The notes beneath the pieces were generated by a model that searched no databases, was not told where the DNA came from, and saw only the letters and a list, made by a program, of their open reading frames with translations. This document shows, one piece after another, positions 27,517 through 34,649 of a stretch of DNA of 64,000 nt. The stretch is from Variovorax paradoxus (GTDB taxonomy: Bacteria > Pseudomonadota > Gammaproteobacteria > Burkholderiales > Burkholderiaceae_C), in assembly GCF_024734665.1 (NCBI RefSeq), contig NZ_CP102931.1, positions 6,638,501-6,702,500 of the forward strand, read 5' to 3'. The first letter of the stretch is position 1; every line of letters starts with the position of its first letter. A program made the position numbers and the translations under genes.

Positions 27517-28497
27517 ATGATTCGACTGAAGACGATTCTGGCTTCGACAGGCAGGAAAAGCGGCACGGCGCGGCGATCTGCCGGCGCCCTCCTGATGTGC
27601 GGCGTGCTGGCCCTCGCGCCCCTGGCGCAGACCGCGCAGGCAGCCAGCAGCAAGACCGCACAGACGGCCTACCCGATCGTGCTGGTGCACGGCATGCTGG
27701 GCTTCGACACCGTCGCGGGCATCGACTACTGGTACGGCATTCCCGGCGAGCTTCGCGCCCAGGGCGCCAAGGTCTTCGTCGCCGAAGTGGCGGCCACCAA
27801 CAGCAGCGAAGTGCGCGGCGAACAGCTGCTCAAGCAGGTCAAGGATGTGCTGGCGCTCACCGGCGCGAGCAAGGTCAACCTGATCGGCCATTCGCACGGC
27901 GGCCCCACGGCGCGCTATGTCTCGGGCGTGGCGCCGGAGTTGGTGGCCTCGGTCACGACGGTGGGCAGCCCCCACAAGGGCAGCAAGGTGGCAGACGTGC
28001 TCGGCAACACACTGCCGGACGGCAGCATCAGCCGGACCGTGGTGGTGAGCGTGGTCAACGCGTTCTCCAGCCTCATCGGCATTCTCTCGGGCAACAACAC
28101 GCCCCAGAACGGGCTCGGCGCGCTGGATTCGCTCAACACCGCCGGCTCGGCCAAGTTCAACGCCAAGTTCCCCGACGGCGTGCCCACCACGGCCTGCGGC
28201 AACGGCACCGAGCTGGTCAACGGCGTGCGGTACTTCTCGTGGTCGGGCACCCAGCCGCTGACCAATGCGTTCGACGCATCCGACTACGCGCTGTCGCTGA
28301 CGAGCGTGGTGCACGGCGAGCCCAACGACGGCCTCGCTTCGGCCTGCAGCTCGCACCTGGGCACCTACCTCGGCAGCTACCGGCAGAACCACCTGGACGA
28401 GGTCAACCAGCTGCTCGGGCTGCGCGACCTGTTCTCGGTGAGCCCGGTGACGCTGTACGTCAACCAAGCGGCGAAGCTGAAGCAGCTCGGCCTCTGA
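27517..28497 (+). CDS. lipA: Secreted triacylglycerol lipase (family I, foldase-dependent)
   Basis: A 326-residue secreted lipase. The signal peptide extends to about residue 43 (TAQAAS) with a long charged N-region. The oxyanion motif YPIVLVHGMLGFD and nucleophile elbow GHSHGGP (Ser126) are clear. The Burkholderia/Pseudomonas subfamily features follow: VTTVGSPHKGSKVADVLG, a cysteine pair in TTACGNGTELV and SACSSHLGTYLG, and the catalytic His in NHLDEVNQLLGLRD. It hydrolyses long-chain acylglycerols outside the cell. ATG 27517 has CAGGGAG upstream; the longer in-frame extension is not signal-like. The chaperone gene follows 7 bp later. Confidence 0.93.
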   Translation: MIRLKTILASTGRKSGTARRSAGALLMCGVLALAPLAQTAQAASSKTAQTAYPIVLVHGMLGFDTVAGIDYWYGIPGELRAQGAKVFVAEVAATNSSEVRGEQLLKQVKDVLALTGASKVNLIGHSHGGPTARYVSGVAPELVASVTTVGSPHKGSKVADVLGNTLPDGSISRTVVVSVVNAFSSLIGILSGNNTPQNGLGALDSLNTAGSAKFNAKFPDGVPTTACGNGTELVNGVRYFSWSGTQPLTNAFDASDYALSLTSVVHGEPNDGLASACSSHLGTYLGSYRQNHLDEVNQLLGLRDLFSVSPVTLYVNQAAKLKQLGL

Positions 28498-28504
28498 GGA
28501 GACG

Positions 28505-29434
28505 ATGTCCCCGAAGCTCCTGCGCCCGCTGGCAGCGGTCGCGGTGGTGGTAGCCGCAGGCGTGGCGTGGTGGCAGCTCAGCGAGCCTGAAGCGCCTGCG
28601 GTCGCCGCTTCTTCGGTGCCGCCGGTCGCCAACCCCGCGGCGGCGGAAGCATCCGCCATCGCGCTGCGCAACAACGGCCATGCCCCCGACCCGCTGCTGA
28701 CGCCCGACCTGCTGCGCATCTTCGAGCAGATGCTGAACGACAGCCAGGCCAGGGACAAGGAAGGCCTGATGGCCGAGATGCGCGCGAAGGTCGACAAGTA
28801 CCTGCCGCCGGAATGGCGCGTGCGCGGGCTGGGCCTGCTGGAACGCTACATCGACTACCGCAACGCGCTCGAGGCGCTGCCGGCAGCCAGCATCGGCGAC
28901 CCTGCCGGGCTGCGCAGGATCCTCGATGCGCGCGCGGGCATCAGGGCACGCTACTTCGCACCCGAAGAGGTCGAGGGCTTGTTCGGCGCCGAAGAGAAAT
29001 TCGACCGCTTCAGCGTCGAGAAGCTGGAGATCGAGCGCAACAAGGACCTGACGCCCGAACAGAAGCGCGAGGCGCTGGCGCAGACCGAAAAGAACTGGCT
29101 CACGCCCGAGCAGCTCGCCGACCGAGCTGCCACCACGGCGCAACTCGGCGTCGCCGAGCAGACCGCGGCACTGGATGCGCGCGGCGCGAGCCCCCAGGAA
29201 CGTTTCGCGGAGCGCTCCCAGCAATACGGCTACGAAGCGGCGCAGCGGCTGGCCACGCTCGACCAGCAGGAGCAGGACTGGCAAAGCCGCCTCTCGCGCT
29301 ATGCCGCTGCCGACGAGGCCACGCGAGCACAGCTGCAGGCCCAGCTCTTCACGCCGCAGGAAGCGCTGCGGCTTCAGGCCGCGCTGGAAGTCCGCGCCGC
29401 CAACGACAAGAAGAAGGGGCCCTCTACGCCGTGA
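28505..29434 (+). CDS. lifO: Lipase-specific foldase (lipase chaperone)
   Basis: A 309-residue protein with an N-terminal membrane anchor (residues about 5-23, LLRPLAAVAVVVAAGVAWWQ), a Pro/Ala-rich linker and a helical periplasmic domain, the layout of LifO/LipB chaperones that fold the partner lipase. The domain includes LPPEWRVRGLGLLERYIDYR and ARYFAPEEVEGLFGAEEKFD, typical of the family. The usual foldase motif RxxFDYxLSAxGE is poorly kept; the corresponding place reads LLRIFEQMLNDSQARD. It is directly downstream of lipA and surely its partner. The last 11 bases overlap the convergent PACE gene. Confidence 0.87.
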   Translation: MSPKLLRPLAAVAVVVAAGVAWWQLSEPEAPAVAASSVPPVANPAAAEASAIALRNNGHAPDPLLTPDLLRIFEQMLNDSQARDKEGLMAEMRAKVDKYLPPEWRVRGLGLLERYIDYRNALEALPAASIGDPAGLRRILDARAGIRARYFAPEEVEGLFGAEEKFDRFSVEKLEIERNKDLTPEQKREALAQTEKNWLTPEQLADRAATTAQLGVAEQTAALDARGASPQERFAERSQQYGYEAAQRLATLDQQEQDWQSRLSRYAAADEATRAQLQAQLFTPQEALRLQAALEVRAANDKKKGPSTP

Positions 29435-29867
29435 CCACCGCGCTGTTCGCCGCCGCAGAAGCCGGCAGGCCGAACACCCGGTCGAAGGCCCAGTTGAAGA
29501 CGAAGGTGTAGACCAGGAAGAAGATCACCAGCCCCAGGTCCATCACCAGCGCCTGCCAGAGCGACACGCCCAGGCCCCAGGCGAACATCGGCACCAGGAA
29601 GGCAACCAGCCCGCCCTCGAAGCCGATGGCGTGGGCGATGCGGCGGCGCAGGCTGCGTCCGCGCACGACCTGGCGCGATTCCCAGCGCTCGAACAGCGAG
29701 TTGAAGACCAGGTTCCAGATCACCGCGATGACCGAGGCGGCCACCGCCAGCACGCCCGAATGGCCGAGGCCGGCGTCCGTCATCAATGCCAGCCCGGCGC
29801 TGGCGGCGACGATGGCGATGCCCTCATAAAGGCTGATGTAGACGATGCGACGTTGAATGCCTTGCAT
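29424..29867 (-). CDS. PACE-family efflux transporter
   Basis: A 147-residue protein with four hydrophobic helices, made of two related halves of the bacterial transmembrane pair (BTP) type (RIVYISLYEGIAIVAASAGL; RIAHAIGFEGGLVAFLVPMF). The conserved acidic residue in the first helix (E in SLYEGIAI), the NSLFERWESRQ loop and its repeat (E in GFEGGLV) identify the PACE family, whose known members export chlorhexidine and other biocides or polyamines. It is divergent from the LysR gene at 29969, the arrangement known for AceI/AceR in Acinetobacter. It overlaps lifO by 11 bp tail to tail. Confidence 0.88.
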   Translation of the reverse strand: MQGIQRRIVYISLYEGIAIVAASAGLALMTDAGLGHSGVLAVAASVIAVIWNLVFNSLFERWESRQVVRGRSLRRRIAHAIGFEGGLVAFLVPMFAWGLGVSLWQALVMDLGLVIFFLVYTFVFNWAFDRVFGLPASAAANSAVVTA

Positions 29868-29968
29868 GACTCTTCTCTTGGTTTCGTGACTGCGATGACT
29901 GGACTTTATGTGTCATCCACTGATATAAAAAGTTAACTTGTTTCAGTTTTATTGATAGATCGGACGCC

Positions 29969-30901
29969 ATGGCTTTTTCCAGCGACAACGTCGAAGTCTT
30001 CCTGGCCGTGATCGACCACGGCTCGTTCTCGGCCGCCGCCCGGGCGCTGCACAGGGTGCCGTCTGCCGTGAGCATGGCCATCGCCAACCTCGAGGCCGAG
30101 CTCGACCTGCCGCTGTTCGACCGCAGCGGCCGCGAGCCCCAGCCCACCGCCGCCGCGCGCTCGCTGGAGCCGCAGGCGCGGCTGCTGGCGGCCCAACTCA
30201 GGCAGCTGCAGGTGCAGGCGCTGGCGCTGAACCAGGGGCTGGAAGACCGGCTCACGCTGGCCATTGCGCCCGAGCTGCTGGCCGCGCGCTGGAGCGGTCC
30301 GCTGGCCGAGCTGGCACGGGAGCATCCGCTGCTGCAGGTCGAGGTGCTGGCGGCCCCGCAGGCCGACGCGCTGGCGCTGCTGCACAGCGGGCGGGCGCAG
30401 CTGGCGCTGGTGTTCGAGCGCCCGAGCCTCGACGGGCGGGAAGGCTTCCAGGAAGTCGGCAGCGACCTGATGGTGGCGGTCATCGCGCCGGACCACCCCG
30501 TGCTCGCGGCCAACGGCGGCCGGCTGCGCGAGGACCACCTGACGAACACCCGGCAGATCGTCGTGGCCGGGCGCGACCTGACCACCAGCGACCCGCGCTT
30601 CGTGTTCGCGCGCCATGTCTGGCGCACCGACAACGCGCTGGCCGCGCTGAGCCTGATCACCGCCGGGCTGGGCTGGGGCTGGCTGCAACGCAACTTCGCG
30701 AAGCCGCATGTGGCAGCGGGCGCGCTGATCGAGATTCCGTTCGAGAACCTCAGCAACGGGCTGGACCTGTGGGTGGATGTAGTGTGGTCACGTGAGCGCC
30801 CACTCGGCCTGGGAGCCCAGCGCTTCGTGAGGTTGATAGCCAAGGACCGGGTTGCCGCCGGTGAATGCAGCCCCAAGACAGGCGGCGATCAAAGCGACTA
30901 G
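29969..30901 (+). CDS. LysR-family regulator, probable controller of the PACE gene
   Basis: A 310-residue LysR protein. The winged HTH covers residues 1-60 (VEVFLAVIDHGSFSAAARAL; PSAVSMAIANLEAELDLPLF). The effector domain follows (LTLAIAPELLAARWSGPLAE). It is divergent from the PACE efflux gene across a 101-bp A/T-rich gap, so it probably activates that gene in response to an amphipathic cation or polyamine. The stop codon (TAG 30899-30901) lies inside the first copy of the TAGACGACTGGTCTA operator of the next gene, a compact arrangement. Confidence 0.9.
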   Translation: MAFSSDNVEVFLAVIDHGSFSAAARALHRVPSAVSMAIANLEAELDLPLFDRSGREPQPTAAARSLEPQARLLAAQLRQLQVQALALNQGLEDRLTLAIAPELLAARWSGPLAELAREHPLLQVEVLAAPQADALALLHSGRAQLALVFERPSLDGREGFQEVGSDLMVAVIAPDHPVLAANGGRLREDHLTNTRQIVVAGRDLTTSDPRFVFARHVWRTDNALAALSLITAGLGWGWLQRNFAKPHVAAGALIEIPFENLSNGLDLWVDVVWSRERPLGLGAQRFVRLIAKDRVAAGECSPKTGGDQSD

Positions 30902-30913
30902 ACGACTGGTCTA
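30899..30913. promoter_or_regulatory. TetR-type operator copy 1 (TAGAC-N5-GTCTA)
   Basis: The 15-bp sequence TAGACGACTGGTCTA is an inverted repeat with 5-bp arms. An identical copy lies at 31602-31616. This one lies 22 bp before the tetR ATG and overlaps the LysR stop codon. It resembles NemR/AcuR-type operators and is probably the autoregulatory site. Confidence 0.7.
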
Positions 30914-30934
30914 ATAGCCGCTAGAGTGCGGACC

Positions 30935-31555
30935 ATGAACGCGATCGCTCCCACTCCCGACGTCCGGCAGCACATCCTCGACGTGGCTCATCCGCTGCTC
31001 CTGCAAAGGGGCTTCACCGGGGTCGGCCTGGCCGAGGTGTTGGCGGCGGCGAAGGTGCCGAAGGGGTCGTTCTATCACTACTTCGGCTCCAAGGAGGCCT
31101 TCGGCGAGGCCGTGCTCGAAGCCTATTTCACCGAATACCTGGGGCGCACCGACGCCCTGCTGACCGAGGCGCCGGGCACGGCCGCCAAGCGGCTGATCGG
31201 CTATTTCGACGACTGGCTCGAATCGCAGACCGGCGACGATGCGCAGAGCCGCTGCCTCGTGGTCAAGCTAGGCGCGGAGGTCTGCGACCTGTCCGAGAGC
31301 ATGCGCGCGGCGCTGGCGCGCGGCACCCGCGGCATCACTGATCGGCTTGCGCGCTGCATCGAGGCTGGCCGGGCCGACGGGTCGCTGCAGGCCGCGCCGC
31401 AAGCAAAGGAACAGGACGCGCAGGGAATCGCCGTCGCGCTCTACCAGCGCTGGCTCGGCGCCAGCCTGCTGGCCAAGATCACCCGCGACCGCGCATCGCT
31501 GGATGCGGCGATGTGCGACACCCGGCAGCTGCTGGGCCTGTCTACGGACAACTGA
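30935..31555 (+). CDS. TetR-family regulator (NemR/AcuR-like)
   Basis: A 206-residue TetR regulator. The HTH is LLLQRGFTGVGLAEVLAAAK followed by VPKGSFYHYFGSKEAFGEAV. The C-terminal domain includes AQSRCLVVKLGAEVCDLSES, with two cysteines that fit electrophile sensing as in NemR. ATG 30935 was chosen over an in-frame GTG three codons earlier. Identical operator copies lie upstream of this gene and of the reductase gene downstream. A terminator separates the two genes, so each has its own promoter. It likely represses the reductase until an electrophile or enone is present. Confidence 0.88.
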   Translation: MNAIAPTPDVRQHILDVAHPLLLQRGFTGVGLAEVLAAAKVPKGSFYHYFGSKEAFGEAVLEAYFTEYLGRTDALLTEAPGTAAKRLIGYFDDWLESQTGDDAQSRCLVVKLGAEVCDLSESMRAALARGTRGITDRLARCIEAGRADGSLQAAPQAKEQDAQGIAVALYQRWLGASLLAKITRDRASLDAAMCDTRQLLGLSTDN

Positions 31556-31559
31556 AGCG

Positions 31560-31591
31560 AAAAGCGGGAGACGAGCGCTCCCGCTTTTTTT
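31560..31591 (+). terminator. Rho-independent terminator after tetR
   Basis: AAAGCGGGAG pairs perfectly with CTCCCGCTTT around a 7-base loop (ACGAGCG) and is followed by a run of T. It begins 4 bases after the tetR stop and ends before the second operator copy. Confidence 0.9.
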
Positions 31592-31601
31592 GCCCGCCCA
31601 C

Positions 31602-31616
31602 TAGACGACTGGTCTA
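31602..31616. promoter_or_regulatory. TetR-type operator copy 2 (TAGAC-N5-GTCTA)
   Basis: Identical to the 15-mer at 30899-30913. It lies 27 bp before the start of the NADP-dependent oxidoreductase gene and downstream of the tetR terminator, so it probably overlaps the reductase promoter. Confidence 0.7.
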
Positions 31617-31642
31617 TTAACCACCAAAGGAGCCCACTGCCC

Positions 31643-32677
31643 ATGCCTCAAAGCGACACCCTCAACCGCCGCATCGTCCTCGCCGCACGCCCGCGCGGCC
31701 TGCCGACACCGGGCGACTTCCGCCTCGAAGAAACCGCCATCCCCATGCCAGGCGAAGGACAGGTGCTGCTGCGCACGCTGCATCTCTCGCTCGATCCGTA
31801 CATGCGCCAGCTGATGGACGAGGTCGCGCCGGTCTACGCGGCCTCGGTGCCGCTGGGCGAGCCGATGCCGGGCGGCACGGTCAACCGCGTCGTCGACTCC
31901 AAGCACCCGCAGTTCCGCCCCGGCGATCTCGTGCTCGGCAACGCCGGCTGGCAGGACTACGCGCTGTCCGACGGCCAGGACCTGCTCCCGCTCGGCGAGA
32001 TGGCACAGCCGTCGCTGGCGCTGGGCGGGCTCGGCATGCCTGCCTTCACCGCCTACGTCGGCCTGCTCGACATCGGCCAGCCGAAGCCGGGCGACACCGT
32101 GGTGGTGGCCGCAGCGACCGGCGCGGTCGGCTCGGTGGTCGGTCAGATCGCCCGGCTCAAGGGCGCGCGTGTGGTCGGCATCGCGGGCGGCGCGGACAAG
32201 TGCCGCTACGCCGTCGAAACACTCGGCTTCGACGCGTGCCTCGACCGCCACGACCCGGAGTTCGCATCGCGCCTCGCGACCGCCTGCCCCAAGGGCATCG
32301 ACGTCTACTTCGAGAACGTCGGCGGGGCGGTGTTCGACGCGGTGCTGCCGCTGCTCAACATCGGCGCGCGCGTGCCGGTGTGCGGGCACATCGCCGACTA
32401 CAACAACGAGACGCTGTCGTCAGGCCCGAACCGGCTGCCGCTGCTGATGGCGGCGCTGCTGCAGAAGCGCATTCGCATGCAGGGCTTCGTCATCCTCGAC
32501 CACTACGGCGAGCGCTTCGACACCTTCCGGCGCGAGATGGGCGAATGGGTCGGTGCCGGCCGCGTCACGCTGCGCGAGGACCGGGTCGATGGACTGGAGA
32601 ACGCCCCGGCCGCGCTCATCGGCCTGCTGCAGGGGCGCAACTTCGGCAAGCGCGTGGTGCACGTCGCCGAGGGCTGA
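31643..32677 (+). CDS. NADP-dependent oxidoreductase (MDR family, CurA/leukotriene-B4 reductase type)
   Basis: A 344-residue zinc-free medium-chain reductase. It has the N-terminal GroES-like domain with LHLSLDPYMRQLMDEV, the typical MxP substitution GGLGMPAFTAYVGLLDIGQP, the nucleotide-binding AAATGAVGSVVGQIARLKGA, and FENVGGAVFDAVLPLLNIGA. Members reduce alpha,beta-unsaturated carbonyls with NADPH. ATG 31643 follows AAAGGAG by 8 bases. Its promoter region carries the operator shared with the upstream tetR gene, pointing to induction by reactive enones or quinones. It ends 11 bp before the convergent SH3 protein gene. Confidence 0.9.
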   Translation: MPQSDTLNRRIVLAARPRGLPTPGDFRLEETAIPMPGEGQVLLRTLHLSLDPYMRQLMDEVAPVYAASVPLGEPMPGGTVNRVVDSKHPQFRPGDLVLGNAGWQDYALSDGQDLLPLGEMAQPSLALGGLGMPAFTAYVGLLDIGQPKPGDTVVVAAATGAVGSVVGQIARLKGARVVGIAGGADKCRYAVETLGFDACLDRHDPEFASRLATACPKGIDVYFENVGGAVFDAVLPLLNIGARVPVCGHIADYNNETLSSGPNRLPLLMAALLQKRIRMQGFVILDHYGERFDTFRREMGEWVGAGRVTLREDRVDGLENAPAALIGLLQGRNFGKRVVHVAEG

Positions 32678-32688
32678 CGCACGCGCTT

Positions 32689-33405
32689 TCAGGGCCGGTG
32701 GCCGCCACCATGTCCGCCGCCGTGTCCGCCACCGCCATGCGGACGGTCGCCGCCCCCACCGGGCCTCGGCCGGCCTCCGGGATGCGGATGTGGCAGCCCG
32801 GGCGGCGGCCCGGGACGGAAGGCCGGCTGCGGCCGTGGCGGCCTGATGCCTGGATCGTGCGGCGGGCGGAATCCGGGCCCGGGTGGTGGGCGAAAGCCAG
32901 GGCCCGGCGGCCGGAAACCCGGCCCCGGCCGCCACGGGTGCGGCTGCCAACCCGGCCTCACCGGCGGCGGTGGACGCCATCCCGCCATGGGTGGCGGAGG
33001 CGGCCGGCCACCCCACCAGCGTCGGTCGCCGTACCACGGCCGGTCCCGGTAGTAGTCGGCCCAGTAGCTGCCGATCGCGAAGCCGATGATCGGCACGCCG
33101 ATCACCGCGCCGTAGGTGGCCAGCGGCACGCGCTGCTCCTGGTAGGCGTAGTCGAGGTTGCGCGACCACACCCAGCCGCGCCCACCGTCGGGCAGCACCA
33201 CGTCGCACCAGCCATAGCCGCTGGTGCAGCCGACCACGTCGAGCGGCTGGCCCGGCCCGAGCCGCGCCACCAGCGGATAGTCGCCCGAGGGGCCGGCGCG
33301 CATGTTGACCGCGCCGCGCGTGAAGGCCTGCTGCGCCGCGGCCGCGAGCGGAAGCAGCAGTGCCAGGGCGCCGATGCCGATCCAGCGCGGAACGAGTGTG
33401 TTCAT
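32689..33405 (-). CDS. Secreted SH3-domain protein with Pro-rich and Gly/His-rich tail
   Basis: A 238-residue exported protein. The signal peptide ends near AAAAQQ (residue 25). A bacterial SH3 (SH3_3) domain follows, with AVNMRAGPSGDYPLVARLGP and CTSGYGWCDVVLPDGGRGWV. After a short hydrophobic stretch (YGAVIGVPIIGFAIGSYWAD) the remainder is low complexity: repeated PGFRPP-type units and then GGGHGGGHGGGHRP at the C-terminus. Such proteins are cell-envelope components that may bind peptidoglycan. The His-Gly tail might bind metal. No specific function is known. ATG 33405 is chosen for the signal peptide. Confidence 0.8.
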   Translation of the reverse strand: MNTLVPRWIGIGALALLLPLAAAAQQAFTRGAVNMRAGPSGDYPLVARLGPGQPLDVVGCTSGYGWCDVVLPDGGRGWVWSRNLDYAYQEQRVPLATYGAVIGVPIIGFAIGSYWADYYRDRPWYGDRRWWGGRPPPPPMAGWRPPPPVRPGWQPHPWRPGPGFRPPGPGFRPPPGPGFRPPHDPGIRPPRPQPAFRPGPPPGLPHPHPGGRPRPGGGGDRPHGGGGHGGGHGGGHRP

Positions 33406-33483
33406 GGGTAGGCTCCTTGCGCCCCAGCGTAGGCCGGGGGCCAAGAGCCTGTCAATCGGCCACGGGCGCGACCGGAGTAGTGC

Positions 33484-34536
33484 TTACGCAGCTTCTTTGT
33501 AGAAGCCAGCGTTGTTGCTGCCGAGCACGCGGCCTGCCACCGGCGCCACCGCCTTGCCGATGGCCGCAATGTGGTCCGGCGTAGTGCCGCAGCAGCCGCC
33601 CACGATGTTCACCAGCCCCTCGGCCGCGAACTCGTGCAGCAGCCGCGAGGTCACGTCCGGCGTCTCGTCGAAGCCCGTGTCGCTCATCGGATTGGGCAGG
33701 CCCGCGTTCGGGTAGCAGCTGATGAAGGTGTCGCCGGCCACGCGCGCCAGCTCCTGGATGTACGGGCGCATCAGCGCCGCGCCCAGCGCGCAGTTCAGGC
33801 CGATGGCCAGCGGCTGCGCATGGCGCACGCTGTGCCAGAAGGCAGTGACGGTCTGGCCGCTGAGGATGCGGCCCGAGGCGTCGGTCACCGTGCCGCTGAT
33901 GATCAGCGGCAGGCGCTGCCCGCTGTTGTCGAAGTACTCGTCGACCGCGAACAGCGCGGCCTTGGCGTTGAGCGTGTCGAAGATGGTCTCGACCAGGATC
34001 ACGTCGGAACCGCCCTCGACCAGCGCTTCGGTCTGCTCGTAATAGGCCGCACGTAGTTCCTCGAAGTTGACGTTGCGCGCGCCCGGGTCGTTCACGTCGG
34101 GGCTGATGCTGGCCGTCTTGGGCGTCGGGCCAAGGGCGCCGGCCACGAAGCGCGGCTTGTCGGGCGTGCTGAACTTGTCGCAGGCCGCGCGCGCCAGCTT
34201 GGCTGATTCGAGATTCATCTCGCGCGCGAGGTGAGCCATCTTGTAGTCCTCCTGCGCGATGGTGGTCGCGCCGAAGGTGTTGGTCTCGATCAGGTCGGCA
34301 CCGGCCGCGAGGTAGCTCTCGTGGATGTCGCGGATCACGTCGGGCCGCGTGAGCGACAGCAGCTCGTTGTTGCCCTTGATGTCGCGTTCGAAGTCCTTGA
34401 AGCGCTCGCCGCGGTACTGCTCCTCGGTGAGCTTGAAGCGCTGGATCATCGTGCCCATGGCGCCGTCGAGGATGGCGATGCGCTTGGCGAGGATGCCGGC
34501 CAGGGCCTGGCCGCGGGTGTAGACGAGGGGCTTCAT
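33484..34536 (-). CDS. metH: Methionine synthase, homocysteine-binding module (first half of MetH)
   Basis: A 350-residue protein equal to the N-terminal module of MetH. It begins with [20 protein letters not shown]. The three zinc-binding cysteines lie in [12 protein letters not shown] and [14 protein letters not shown]. It presents homocysteine to the cobalamin half encoded at 24563-27301. In many Burkholderiales MetH is split this way, usually with the two genes adjacent; here about 6.2 kb of unrelated genes separate them, although both remain on the minus strand. ATG 34536 gives the family start; the longer frame is not conserved-looking. The divergent LRR protein starts 113 bp away, and no B12 riboswitch was recognised in that gap. 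Confidence 0.93.
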   Translation of the reverse strand: MKPLVYTRGQALAGILAKRIAILDGAMGTMIQRFKLTEEQYRGERFKDFERDIKGNNELLSLTRPDVIRDIHESYLAAGADLIETNTFGATTIAQEDYKMAHLAREMNLESAKLARAACDKFSTPDKPRFVAGALGPTPKTASISPDVNDPGARNVNFEELRAAYYEQTEALVEGGSDVILVETIFDTLNAKAALFAVDEYFDNSGQRLPLIISGTVTDASGRILSGQTVTAFWHSVRHAQPLAIGLNCALGAALMRPYIQELARVAGDTFISCYPNAGLPNPMSDTGFDETPDVTSRLLHEFAAEGLVNIVGGCCGTTPDHIAAIGKAVAPVAGRVLGSNNAGFYKEAA

Positions 34537-34649
34537 AACCCCCGATTGTAGAAACCAGCCCATCGCCCCGCTCTGCCCCGGGACTTGGGCCTTGTCCATG
34601 TCTTGCCGCTCTGGCAAGGTTGGACGCAGGCATCGACGCTTTCATCTCC

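Noticed and set aside
34537..34649. Cobalamin riboswitch upstream of the metH homocysteine half
   Set aside because: Only 113 bp separate it from the divergent gene, and no B12-box-like sequence was found.
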